A stretch of 64,000 nt of DNA from RBG-13-51-18 sp050014095 (GTDB lineage Bacteria; Chloroflexota; Dehalococcoidia; Dehalococcoidales; RBG-16-60-22): the NCBI GenBank assembly GCA_050014095.1, contig JBEKDZ010000002.1, positions 124,001 through 188,000 on the forward strand. Reading direction: 5' to 3'. Below, in pieces: positions 42,448-50,989 of the stretch (the first letter of the stretch is position 1; each line of letters starts with the position of its first letter). The translations under genes were made by a program, and so were the position numbers. Below the pieces are notes generated by a model. The model was not told the origin of the DNA. It made no database searches and worked only from the letters and a program-made list of their open reading frames with translations.

Positions 42448-44394
42448 TTAATTACCTTCCGGCAGAATGCCTTTGAGACTGGTGAATTCGTCTTCCGCGT
42501 GAGGGAAATTCAGCGCCTTGGTGAATATCTTGTTGAATTCCGGCTCCAGCGTCAGCTCGATATACTCCACGCGCCGCGCCCAATAGTCCGCCTCATCCCT
42601 TTTATCCTTGTTAAGCAGGGCAATGCGTGCACCATCGCCGGCGGCATTACCAACAGCTTGAACACAATTTTGACCGCAGTCCGGGAAAAGCCCTATAGCC
42701 GCTGCCGACGCTTTATCGATATAGCTGCCGAAAGCCCCCGCCAGTATCACCCGGTCGATTCTACTCACGCCCATGCGGTTCATCATTATCTTAGCGCCGG
42801 AGTACATTGCGCCCTTAGCGAGCTGTATCGCTCTGATATCCTTCTGGCAAATGACGATATCATGGTCGATGGCTGTTTCTTTCGCCCAGGCGATGACGAA
42901 CTCCGCCATGCCGCCTTCGTCATAGCGCAACCTCGCCGACTTTACCTTCATATCAAATCTTCCGCTTTTATCGATAATCCCCGCCAGGAACATCTGTGCG
43001 GCGGCATCGAATATCCCCGAGCCGCATATCCCCCGCGCGCCGATATTCTTATCTTCCGTATTCCATTTATCGTTGCCGATGACCTTGAACTGCACCTCTT
43101 TTGTCTTACTGTCTATCTTCAGCTTTTCGATAGCCCCCGCCGCCGCCCGCATACCATGCCTTATCTCCGCCCCCTCGAAAGCCGGACCCGTCGCGCATGA
43201 TGATGACATCAGCCTCTTCCGATTGCCCAAAATCAGTTCTCCATTTGTACCGATATCGATAATGAGCAGCATTTGGTCCTGGTTATAAGGCTCTTCGGCA
43301 ATCAGTACGCCCACATTATCCGCTCCGACGAATCCCGCCTCGATGGGCAGGACGTGCACATAAGCACCTAAAGCTATTTTTAGTCCCATATCCCGCGTCT
43401 TAATATCCACGGAGTGGTGAATCGCCGGCGGGAACGGCGCTTTGCCCAGGTATTGCGGGTCGATTTTCAAAAACAGGTGGTGGATGCAGGTATTGCCCAC
43501 CACCACCATGTCGATAATGTCCGTTGGTTTGATGCCCGCCCTTTTGGTTATCTCATGAATAATCTGGTTCAGTCCTTTGATGATGGCATCATTCAGCTTT
43601 TTCAAGCCTCCCTTTTCTTTGGAGGCGTAGCCGATGCGGGACATCACATCCTCGCCGTAGGCTACCTGTGGGTTCATCATGGCTTCGGTCGCTAATATTT
43701 CGCCAGTGGTTAGCTGACAGAGATAGCCGGCCACCGTGGTGGTGCCGATATCTACCGCCAGACCATACCCCTCCTTGACCTCCCCCGCCTCGATAGCGAC
43801 GATTTCTTTTTCTTTCCAGACGGATACAGTCACTTTCCAGTCGCCATCCCGTACCGTGTTCTGGAGCTTTAGCAGCACCGGATAGTCCAGTGTTAGATTA
43901 TCCAGCTTGAATTTCTTTTTTAGCTCCGCTTGTAGTCTTTCGAAGTCGCCGGTGGTATCGTCTAGCGTGGCTGGAGTTAGTTCTACATAATACTTCTTTA
44001 TCGCCGGATTGAGCTTTATTTCCCGTTGGGTGGCTTCCTTGCGTACCACCTGCTGCCCCTTGCGGCTTTCCTCCGGAACGAAGACCACGACATCACCGTG
44101 GACGCGCGTCTGGCAGGCGAGGCGGTAGTTTTGTTTAATTTGCGGTTTATTCAGAAATTTGGCGTTTACTTCATCTCTGGTGGTAGTAGCTGTAACCACC
44201 GACTGTATGCCGTATTTAGGATAATCGCCTTCTTCGATTCTGATTTTGCACTTGCCGCAGACGCCTTTGCCACCGCAGATACTTTCCAGACTGGTACCTA
44301 ATTGCCGCGCCGCGTTAAGGATGGTCGTGCCGTCCGCCACTTTGCCCCGCAGTCCGGAAGGCTGAAAAACGATGGTATATTTCTGGCTTTTCAT
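42448..44394 (-). CDS. ASKHA-domain 2Fe-2S ferredoxin (DUF4445), RACo-like corrinoid activator
   Basis: 648 residues. The N-terminal plant-type 2Fe-2S domain has C40, C46, C49 and C94 (CGGKGVCGKC... RLAC). A linker follows, then an actin-like ATPase domain with YGLAVDIGTTTVAGYL near 220, VVGNTCIHHLF, LLIIDIGTNGELILGN and ILAGAFGSYID. Such proteins use ATP to reduce cob(II)alamin in corrinoid proteins to the active Co(I) state. No methyltransferase or corrinoid protein gene lies in this window, so its partner must be elsewhere. Monocistronic by position. Confidence 0.92.
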   Translation of the reverse strand: MKSQKYTIVFQPSGLRGKVADGTTILNAARQLGTSLESICGGKGVCGKCKIRIEEGDYPKYGIQSVVTATTTRDEVNAKFLNKPQIKQNYRLACQTRVHGDVVVFVPEESRKGQQVVRKEATQREIKLNPAIKKYYVELTPATLDDTTGDFERLQAELKKKFKLDNLTLDYPVLLKLQNTVRDGDWKVTVSVWKEKEIVAIEAGEVKEGYGLAVDIGTTTVAGYLCQLTTGEILATEAMMNPQVAYGEDVMSRIGYASKEKGGLKKLNDAIIKGLNQIIHEITKRAGIKPTDIIDMVVVGNTCIHHLFLKIDPQYLGKAPFPPAIHHSVDIKTRDMGLKIALGAYVHVLPIEAGFVGADNVGVLIAEEPYNQDQMLLIIDIGTNGELILGNRKRLMSSSCATGPAFEGAEIRHGMRAAAGAIEKLKIDSKTKEVQFKVIGNDKWNTEDKNIGARGICGSGIFDAAAQMFLAGIIDKSGRFDMKVKSARLRYDEGGMAEFVIAWAKETAIDHDIVICQKDIRAIQLAKGAMYSGAKIMMNRMGVSRIDRVILAGAFGSYIDKASAAAIGLFPDCGQNCVQAVGNAAGDGARIALLNKDKRDEADYWARRVEYIELTLEPEFNKIFTKALNFPHAEDEFTSLKGILPEGN

Positions 44395-44442
44395 TTGCTC
44401 ACAATCTTATCATATACGAGCGGATTTTCAAAGCTATCCAAC

Positions 44443-44470
44443 CGTCATTCCAGCGAAAGCTGGAATCCAG
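44443..44470. repeat. Palindromic repeat, family 1 variant
   Basis: Hairpin CATTCCAGC-GAAA-GCTGGAATC, matching the outer bases of the family-1 elements (CGTC...CCAG) but with AGCGAAAGCT in the loop region. Located upstream of the ASKHA gene and downstream of the acyl-CoA dehydrogenases. Confidence 0.8.
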
Positions 44471-44542
44471 AAAGAAGGGATTGAAAAAAGAAAAAGGGAC
44501 AATCCCCTCTTTTTAAATCGTTATTATCGTTTCGTCTTTTCC

Positions 44543-45670
44543 TTACCGGTATAGCGCCGCTAGCTTCTCCAGTTGCGCATCCGCCCCGCCAAAGCTAAAC
44601 TCATAAGCCCTGACGCGTTTGGTGTAGTAATGCAGAATATGGTCCTCGGTAAAGCCAATGGCGCCAAATACCTGGTGGGCGGAAGCCATCACCCGCCGGC
44701 AAGCCTGGCTGACGAAGGCTTTAGCCGCCGCCGTTTCCCTTGCCGCGTCTATTCCCTGGTTAATTTTCCAGGCTGCCTGGTAAGTAGCGAACTTCGACCC
44801 GTCGATATCAATGAGCATGTCGGCGCAGCGGTGCTGGATGCTCTGGAAAGCACCTATCGGGTGCCCGAAGGCCATCCGCTCCTTAGCATAATCCAGCGTA
44901 ATTTTCAGAGCCTGTTCCGCCATGCCGACCATCTCGGCACAGCGGGCAACGTTAGCTTTCCGCAATACTTTTTCGATATACCCCCACCCTGAATTCACCT
45001 CCCCTAATATATCTTTAGCGGAAACTTTGACATTTTCAAATATAATTTCACCCTGCTTATCGCCAGCAACCGTCTGATAAGGTTTAACCGTTATGCCGAC
45101 CGTATTCAGGTCAACGATAAAAAGTGTTATGCCATCCTCCGGCTTTTTAGTATTTTCCGTTCTTGCAGAACAAATAACATAATTCGCTGATTGAGCATCC
45201 GGCACGAATATCTTAGTGCCGTTCAAAACATAAGAGTCACCTTGAGATACCGCCTTAAGTTTTATTTCCTCGGCTTTATAGCTAGCTGCCGATTCGCAAA
45301 GAGCCATCGTCATGATAATCTTACCTTCGGCGATGCCGGTCAGGTATTTTTGCTTCTGCTCGTCGCTGCCGGCTTCCATTATTGCTGAAGCCCCCAGCAT
45401 TACTGTGGAGAAGAACGGCCCCAGGAAGCATACCCTCCCCATCTCCTCCAGCACCACGATTAAATCCAGAAAGTCGCCCACGCCGCCGTACTTTTCCGGC
45501 AACGAAAGCCCCATCAGGTTCGTGGCGGCCATCTTCTGCCAGAGCTCGGTCGTATAGCCCTTCTCGTCCTTGACCATTGCCTTAAGGACTTTATCCGTAT
45601 ACTCACTGGCTAAAAAGTCCTTCGCCAGCGTCTGCATCATTTCCTGTTGTTCGTTAAAACCGAAATCCAA
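44543..45670 (-). CDS. Acyl-CoA dehydrogenase, small subunit of a probable pair
   Basis: 375 residues with the usual three-part fold: N-terminal helices (MDFGFNEQQEMMQTL), middle beta domain (ALCESAASY... LNGTKIFVPDA) and C-terminal helical domain (AFGHPIGAFQSIQHRCADMLIDID, QVFGAIGFTEDHILHYYTKRVRAYEFSFG). The FAD and acyl-CoA signature positions are kept. Paired genes of this kind commonly encode alpha2beta2 dehydrogenases of bulky acyl-CoA or sterol side chains. Stop codon lies close to the repeat at 44443; the partner starts 15 bases upstream. Confidence 0.9.
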   Translation of the reverse strand: MDFGFNEQQEMMQTLAKDFLASEYTDKVLKAMVKDEKGYTTELWQKMAATNLMGLSLPEKYGGVGDFLDLIVVLEEMGRVCFLGPFFSTVMLGASAIMEAGSDEQKQKYLTGIAEGKIIMTMALCESAASYKAEEIKLKAVSQGDSYVLNGTKIFVPDAQSANYVICSARTENTKKPEDGITLFIVDLNTVGITVKPYQTVAGDKQGEIIFENVKVSAKDILGEVNSGWGYIEKVLRKANVARCAEMVGMAEQALKITLDYAKERMAFGHPIGAFQSIQHRCADMLIDIDGSKFATYQAAWKINQGIDAARETAAAKAFVSQACRRVMASAHQVFGAIGFTEDHILHYYTKRVRAYEFSFGGADAQLEKLAALYR

Positions 45671-45685
45671 AATAGTCCTCCGCTT

Positions 45686-46864
45686 TTAGCGTAAACGCGG
45701 CAAGCCCAATCCCCGCTGGGCGATAACGTCGCGGTCGATTTCCGAAGTGCCAGCTTCCATGCTGTGACCGAACGAACGTAAATAGCAGGAAGCTATCCGT
45801 CCGTACAAAGGCGCCAGAGAAGAGGTGTCGGACAAGAGCCCGTATTGTTTAAAAACTTTCAGCCCGAATTCAGCAACGTGTTGAATAGTTTCAAAACCGA
45901 CTAATTTACAGGCGGCGGCTTTATAGTTGGACACCTTGCCTTGAGCCTGCATCCAGGTCACGTGATAATGGGTCAGGCGGGCTATTTCACACTCTACGAT
46001 TAGTTCTGCCATGCGGATTTTGTTGTGGTCATCCATGATATGCTTGGCCCGGGCATCTCCCACAATGTCGTCAAGCAGCGTCCGGGCGATGGCATAACCC
46101 AGGTCTGACGTACGTTCATAGTCCAGTAAAGCCATGGACACGTACCAGCCTCGATTCACGCTGTCAACGATATTTGATTTGGGAATACGGACGTCATCGA
46201 AAAACACTTCGTTGAAATCGTGATGCCCAGCCATGTTGATAATCGGGTTCACTGTTATGCCCGGGGTTTTCATATCAACCAGGAAAAAGGTGAGTCCGCG
46301 GTAATTCGGCTGTGCTTGCCGGTCAGTCCTGGCCAGTAAAAACATCCAGTCCGCAAAATGAGCGTAGGTGGTCCAGATTTTCTGGCCGTTAACGATAAAT
46401 GAATCGCCTTCTTCTCTGGCAAACGTCTCTATTGCTGCCAAGTCGGAACCATATCCGGGTTCGCTTAAACCCTCACACCACATGACATCGCCGGAAGCGA
46501 TACCGGGCAGAAAGCGTTTCTTCAGTTCATCCGACCCCTTTAACAAAATGGCCGGAGCAACGAAATCTACGGAAAGCGAATGGTAACCCGGGCAGTGATG
46601 CTTGGCTAACTCTTCACGGAGTATCAGACGATAAAATGGGGATAATCCTCGTCCGCCGTATTCCTTAGGCCAATGCAACGACAGCCAGCCTTTGGCGCCC
46701 AGTTTCCGCGACATCGCCCGATGGATGGCTATCCAGTTCGTCTGCCCGGACATATCGAAAAAGCTGACCTTTTTCTGCTGCCATTCCTTCGGCCCTTCTT
46801 TATCAAGAAATGCCGCGACTTCCTTGCGGAAAGCCTCTTCTTCGGGCGAAAAGGCGAAGTCCAT
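45686..46864 (-). CDS. Acyl-CoA dehydrogenase, large subunit of a probable pair
   Basis: 392 residues: LSLHWPKEYGGRGLSPFYRLILREELAKH, WCEGLSEPGYGSDLAAIETFA and VNGQKIWTTYAHFADW of the substrate domain, RIPKSNIVDSVNRGWYVSMALLDYERTSD, and a C-terminus MEAGTSEIDRDVIAQRGLGLPR that matches FadE-type subunits of heteromeric dehydrogenases. It carries a fuller substrate domain than the smaller partner. First gene of the pair; its electrons would pass to ETF. Upstream is a palindromic repeat (46890-46975), then the hydroxyacyl-CoA dehydrogenase gene. Confidence 0.9.
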   Translation of the reverse strand: MDFAFSPEEEAFRKEVAAFLDKEGPKEWQQKKVSFFDMSGQTNWIAIHRAMSRKLGAKGWLSLHWPKEYGGRGLSPFYRLILREELAKHHCPGYHSLSVDFVAPAILLKGSDELKKRFLPGIASGDVMWCEGLSEPGYGSDLAAIETFAREEGDSFIVNGQKIWTTYAHFADWMFLLARTDRQAQPNYRGLTFFLVDMKTPGITVNPIINMAGHHDFNEVFFDDVRIPKSNIVDSVNRGWYVSMALLDYERTSDLGYAIARTLLDDIVGDARAKHIMDDHNKIRMAELIVECEIARLTHYHVTWMQAQGKVSNYKAAACKLVGFETIQHVAEFGLKVFKQYGLLSDTSSLAPLYGRIASCYLRSFGHSMEAGTSEIDRDVIAQRGLGLPRLR

Positions 46865-46889
46865 TATCCAGTCTCCTTATTTGCCACTG

Positions 46890-46975
46890 TCATTGCGAGG
46901 AGCCGCAGGCGACGTGGCAATCTCAACCATTTGACAAAGTCTATTATAGGGATTGCCACGCTACGCTCGCAATGA
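46890..46975. repeat. Palindromic intergenic repeat, family 2, second copy
   Basis: Ends TCATTGCGAG (46890-46899) and CTCGCAATGA (46966-46975), with inner GACGTGGCAA/GATTGCCACG, match the element at 24524-24612. It separates the dehydrogenase pair from the fused hydratase gene. Confidence 0.85.
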
Positions 46976-46983
46976 CAATAGAA

Positions 46984-48972
46984 TTATTTACCGGTGAACT
47001 TCGGCGAGCGACGGTAATTCATAGCGGTAATTCCCTCGTTCAGGTCCTTCGTCAGGGCGATATCGCCGGATGCTGCCGCCTCAAGATACAGCGCGGTCCG
47101 CTGGTCGGCCTGGGCGCCGTAATAGAGCAGGCCTTTTACCATTTTCTGCGTTATCGGCGGGCCGGATGCCAGCTTCTCCGCGATGTTATCCACCGTTTTA
47201 TTAAACTCCGATGGTTCGGCGACTAAATTGACCAGACCCCAGGCTAAGGCTTTGTCCGCCATAACTGGGTCGGTAAGTAAAATCATTTCTTTAGCCCGCG
47301 CCCACCCGATTAACCGCCCCAGGCGTTGCGTGGCGCCCGCCCCGGGGAATAGTCCTAATGTAATTTCCGGCAGTCGCAGCTGGGCTGTTTTATTCATTAT
47401 TCTGATATCGCAGGCCAATGCCAGCTCCAGTCCCCCACCCATTGCTGCCCCGTTAATCGCCGCGATAACCGGCTTAGGATAGGTTTCTATCCTGGTAAAC
47501 ACCTCATGCGGCGCTTCGCTGAAGTTAAAAGCATCATCCACCTTGCCGCTGGCGAAAGCCGAGACATCCGCCCCGCCGCAGAAATTCGCCCCTGCGCCGG
47601 TAATAATAACGCACTGGACATCGGCGTTCTTTTCCAGTTCGTCCAGCGCTTTATTCAGCTCCGCCATCATATCGGCATGAAACGCGTTGGCTTTGCTGGG
47701 TCGATTTAGTATCAGTCTGGCGACCTTCTTTTCCTTGTTTACCTCAATCTTAACAGCTTCGTATTCGCCAGGACCGTAGCTGTAAAATCCCGCCCCCGCC
47801 TTCCTCCCCAGTTTGCCTTTTTTCACGAGATTAGTAAGTACGGAGGAAACCTTATATCTATCCTCTTTATTATATTTTTTATAGAGTCGATTCATTTCAT
47901 CGACGATGACATCCAGACCGACGCTATCCGCCATACGCAGGATGCCGCGCGGATAATTCAATCCGAGCAGCACCGCGGTATCGATTTCATCACGGGTGGT
48001 GGCATCCATCTCAATGAGCTTGGCGGCTTCGTTGACCGCCGTCGCCAGCACCCTGATGGGGTCGAAGTCCACCCCAGCGTTCATCGGTAGCTCGTTAGTT
48101 TTACCGCCAGACCAGTCGTAATAGCCTTTGCCGGTTTTCTTGCCCCAGTTCTTCTCTTTAAATAGTTTGGTTAAAATCGGGGCGGGACCGTAGCTCTTGC
48201 CCATCGTCTCCCCGAAGTATTCCATGACATGGAACTGGGTATCGATAGAGCCGCCGCCTAGTGTGTCCTGCAGCTCCAGCATACCCATCGGCAAACCCAG
48301 CTTATATTTAATAGCAGAATCGACTTCGAAGGGACTCTTAACTTCCCCATTAGCTAATGCCCAGTCCGCTTCGTTGGACATGTTGCAGAAAATCCGGTTG
48401 GCGATGAATCCCGGCACGTCTTTGCACAGGACGACATCCCTTCCCATGGCTTTAGCGACTTTAGTTGCAATATCAATGGCTTCTTTGCTTGTTTTTTCGC
48501 CTTTGATTATTTCCAGCAGGGTCATGCGGCTGGGCGGATTAAAATAGTGCGTCCCCACGACCATCTCCGGTCGCTTGGCCGCCGTAGCCATCTCGGCGAT
48601 GCTTAGTGAGGAAGTATTGGTAGCAAAAACGCAGTCCTTGGGGCATAGTGCCGTAATTTCTTTCAGGACATTCTTTTTCAAATCCATGATTTCTGGCACG
48701 GCCTCGATGACGATATCTGCATCCTTGACTGCTTCTTTCAGGTCGATAAGGAAGGTCATCTTGCTCATGTAGTCTTTCTTCGCCGCCTCGGTCAGCCTGC
48801 CTCGGCTTATCCGCTTATCATACATATCGAGGATAGTCTGTTTGCCTCTATCCAGGAATTTCTGCTCGATATCCCTGATTTTTACGTTGAATCCGGCTTC
48901 GGCGGCTAGAGCGCCTATCTGCGCCCCTATCGCCCCCGCCCCGATGACCGCGACATTCTTTATCTCTTTCAT
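46984..48972 (-). CDS. Fused 3-hydroxyacyl-CoA dehydrogenase / enoyl-CoA hydratase
   Basis: 662 residues. Residues 1-about 400 are a 3-hydroxyacyl-CoA dehydrogenase with NAD motif VAVIGAGAIGAQIGALA, NTSSLSIAEMA, GTHYFNPPSRMTLLEIIKG and DVPGFIANRI, followed by the duplicated C-terminal domain. Residues about 410-662 are a crotonase with oxyanion-hole ITGAGANFCGGADVSAF and INGAAMGGGLELALACDIRI. The order (dehydrogenase then hydratase) is the reverse of FadB and is known from archaeal fusion enzymes. The crotonase Glu corresponding to LPEITLG is present. It would do two steps of beta-oxidation. Confidence 0.93.
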   Translation of the reverse strand: MKEIKNVAVIGAGAIGAQIGALAAEAGFNVKIRDIEQKFLDRGKQTILDMYDKRISRGRLTEAAKKDYMSKMTFLIDLKEAVKDADIVIEAVPEIMDLKKNVLKEITALCPKDCVFATNTSSLSIAEMATAAKRPEMVVGTHYFNPPSRMTLLEIIKGEKTSKEAIDIATKVAKAMGRDVVLCKDVPGFIANRIFCNMSNEADWALANGEVKSPFEVDSAIKYKLGLPMGMLELQDTLGGGSIDTQFHVMEYFGETMGKSYGPAPILTKLFKEKNWGKKTGKGYYDWSGGKTNELPMNAGVDFDPIRVLATAVNEAAKLIEMDATTRDEIDTAVLLGLNYPRGILRMADSVGLDVIVDEMNRLYKKYNKEDRYKVSSVLTNLVKKGKLGRKAGAGFYSYGPGEYEAVKIEVNKEKKVARLILNRPSKANAFHADMMAELNKALDELEKNADVQCVIITGAGANFCGGADVSAFASGKVDDAFNFSEAPHEVFTRIETYPKPVIAAINGAAMGGGLELALACDIRIMNKTAQLRLPEITLGLFPGAGATQRLGRLIGWARAKEMILLTDPVMADKALAWGLVNLVAEPSEFNKTVDNIAEKLASGPPITQKMVKGLLYYGAQADQRTALYLEAAASGDIALTKDLNEGITAMNYRRSPKFTGK

Positions 48973-49020
48973 AGCAAGAAGCCCCCCTTACCAATTATAA
49001 ATTCTTGTAATAAGATTATC

Positions 49021-49533
49021 TTATTTCTTCACCGGTTCGAAGGCGTAAAAGACTCTATCACAGATCTTGGTGTCTTTCTTCACTTCAACTGGATTGGCCG
49101 GCACGCTGAAGGTAACGAATTTTACCTCATCGCCCTCTTTGACCTCGCCCTCTTTAGCATGAATGATACGCCCGATGAGGTGTTTGAGGGCGGGATGGTC
49201 GAACGTGAGCCAGGCGATAATCAGCGGCGACTCGAAGCCGAGCGGCGCGCCTGCCTGCGTCTCGGTGATAGCTACCACTTTAGCCTTTTGGGGCAGCTCT
49301 ACCCATTCTAGCTCTTCCGCCCAGCATTTGGGGCAGATTACCTGTGGCGGGAAGGTTATGTGCCCACATTTCTTACATTTAGTGGTGGTAAACTTTCCCG
49401 CTCTTAGATTATCGTAAAACGGGTAAATCCGGTTGAACTCCGGGGACTCTAAAGGCCACATATCCATTTCGCCAATATATACATTATTAAGGGCTGGCGT
49501 GCCCACTATTTCCGATTTCTGTAATTCAGTCAT
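49021..49533 (-). CDS. DUF35 zinc-ribbon/OB-fold protein, acyl-CoA partner
   Basis: 170 residues: an N-terminal rubredoxin-like zinc ribbon, CKKCGHITFPPQVICPKC (four Cys), and a C-terminal OB fold (GAPLGFESPLIIAWLTFDHPAL... EGDEVKFVTF). Such proteins bridge thiolase and HMG-CoA synthase in archaea and bind CoA thioesters. Gene order with the thiolase 34 bases upstream is the classical pairing. Confidence 0.9.
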   Translation of the reverse strand: MTELQKSEIVGTPALNNVYIGEMDMWPLESPEFNRIYPFYDNLRAGKFTTTKCKKCGHITFPPQVICPKCWAEELEWVELPQKAKVVAITETQAGAPLGFESPLIIAWLTFDHPALKHLIGRIIHAKEGEVKEGDEVKFVTFSVPANPVEVKKDTKICDRVFYAFEPVKK

Positions 49534-49567
49534 TTTCTTCTCCTTATGTAAAACTATCGTCTAGTTC

Positions 49568-50761
49568 TTATTTAACCGGCTCTCTGCCATAAACCACCAC
49601 GGTATGCTGGGCGCAGGTGCCGCTCAAGTTGTGGGTTAGCCCAAACTTGGCGTCCTTTACCTGGTGAATCGCTCTACCCTGCAGTTGTTTACAGATTTCT
49701 ATTGCCTGGCGAGCGCCGGAAGCCCCGAAGGGGTGCCCGTAAACGAGTAGTCCACCGTCAGTATTCGTGGGTATCTTGCCGTCGATTTTGATGGCGCCGG
49801 AGGCGACGAAAGCGCCGCCCTCGCCCTTTTTGCAGAAACCCAACTCTTCCAGCTCGATAATCTCGGAGATTGTAAAGCAGTCATGCGTTTGAGCCACGTC
49901 GATATCTTTAGACGTTAGCTGGGCGTTCTTGAAAGCCACTTCGCTCGCCTTTTTTAGGTGCGGCCATTCGGCCAAGGTTTCCCCGGGCCAGCCGGCGGAC
50001 ATACTGTGGGTGGCGTGTTGTCCTGTGCCACGCAGGTAGACCAACGGCCGGTTGGACATGGCTTTAGCTCGCTCTTCCGAGGCGATGATGACCGCCGAAG
50101 CCCCGTCGGATAGCGGACAGCAATCGTAGAGACCGAAGGGGTCGGCGATAAGCCTTGCTTCCAGGGCTTCTTTAATCGTCAGCGTTCTACCGCCGAAATG
50201 GGCGTTCGGACTATCCGTCCCGTAGGTATAGTTCGTCACCGATACGTGCGCCATCTGTTCCTTGGTCGTTCCGTAACGTTTCATGTGCATCCGGGCTATC
50301 ATCGCGAAAAACGGCGGTGGTACGCCCAGTCCCATCGCGGAGTCCCAATCATGGTCGTTGACCGCCAGCTGCGTGTAGTTCGTCTCCCATCGTTGGGGCA
50401 TATAGACCTTTTCCGCCCCCATTACTAACACCACTTCAGATATACCGCTTTCTACCAGCCCCTTGGCAACGATAATCGCCGAGTTGGAACCGGCGCAGAG
50501 CGTATCCAGCCGGATACAAATCGAGGTGGGCTTAAGACCTAATCGGTGCACGACCAGCGGGGCGGTGTTCAGCGCCGAGGAATGCCTGCCCGCCATCGTC
50601 GAGGCGATAATCAGTCCGTCAATATCCGTCGGCTTGAGTCCCGGAATATCGTTAGCGCAAGCTCTAGCAGCTTCCTGGACCATATCCAGAATATGCGCCT
50701 GCCGTACGCCGAATTTGCTCGTCCCCCCGCCGACGATGACAGCGTTCTTTTTCTGTGCCAT
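49568..50761 (-). CDS. Thiolase (SCP2-like acetyl-CoA acyltransferase)
   Basis: From ATG 50761 (RBS AGGAGAGG) the protein is 397 residues; the longer frame to 50809 lacks a better site. The N-terminus NAVIVGGGTSKFGVRQ, nucleophile loop LCAGSNSAIIVAKGLV, HDCFTISEIIE and GHPFGASGAR are present. The C-terminal CxG is replaced by SGTCAQHTV, as in SCP2-type thiolases. It may make or cleave 3-ketoacyl-CoA in the beta-oxidation run, together with DUF35. Confidence 0.92.
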   Translation of the reverse strand: MAQKKNAVIVGGGTSKFGVRQAHILDMVQEAARACANDIPGLKPTDIDGLIIASTMAGRHSSALNTAPLVVHRLGLKPTSICIRLDTLCAGSNSAIIVAKGLVESGISEVVLVMGAEKVYMPQRWETNYTQLAVNDHDWDSAMGLGVPPPFFAMIARMHMKRYGTTKEQMAHVSVTNYTYGTDSPNAHFGGRTLTIKEALEARLIADPFGLYDCCPLSDGASAVIIASEERAKAMSNRPLVYLRGTGQHATHSMSAGWPGETLAEWPHLKKASEVAFKNAQLTSKDIDVAQTHDCFTISEIIELEELGFCKKGEGGAFVASGAIKIDGKIPTNTDGGLLVYGHPFGASGARQAIEICKQLQGRAIHQVKDAKFGLTHNLSGTCAQHTVVVYGREPVK

Positions 50762-50905
50762 AAAAAACCTCTCCTTTATTGGTGCCTTACTCTTTCCACC
50801 CAACACCATTTTCCTCTTTTATAATATCAGAAAATATAGCTATGCGTAAAGGATGGAAAGCATAGTATTCCGTTCTTGTTCGTTATATTAGCCCTAAGTT
50901 ATTAT

Positions 50906-50935
50906 TTGACGTGTAATGCGTAATACGACTAGAAT
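50906..50935 (+). promoter_or_regulatory. Promoter of the molybdopterin oxidoreductase operon
   Basis: TTGACG (50906-50911) and TAGAAT (50930-50935), 18-base spacer, 54 bases before the chosen start. Confidence 0.6.
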
Positions 50936-50989
50936 AGAGATAGCATCATTCTGACAATTTCTATGGCAAAAACCCGAAAGGAGTTACGC

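Noticed and set aside
50762..50809. Sixteen extra residues at the thiolase N-terminus
   Set aside because: AGGAGAGG precedes ATG 50761 and thiolases start near NAVIVGG; the upstream part has no ribosome site.
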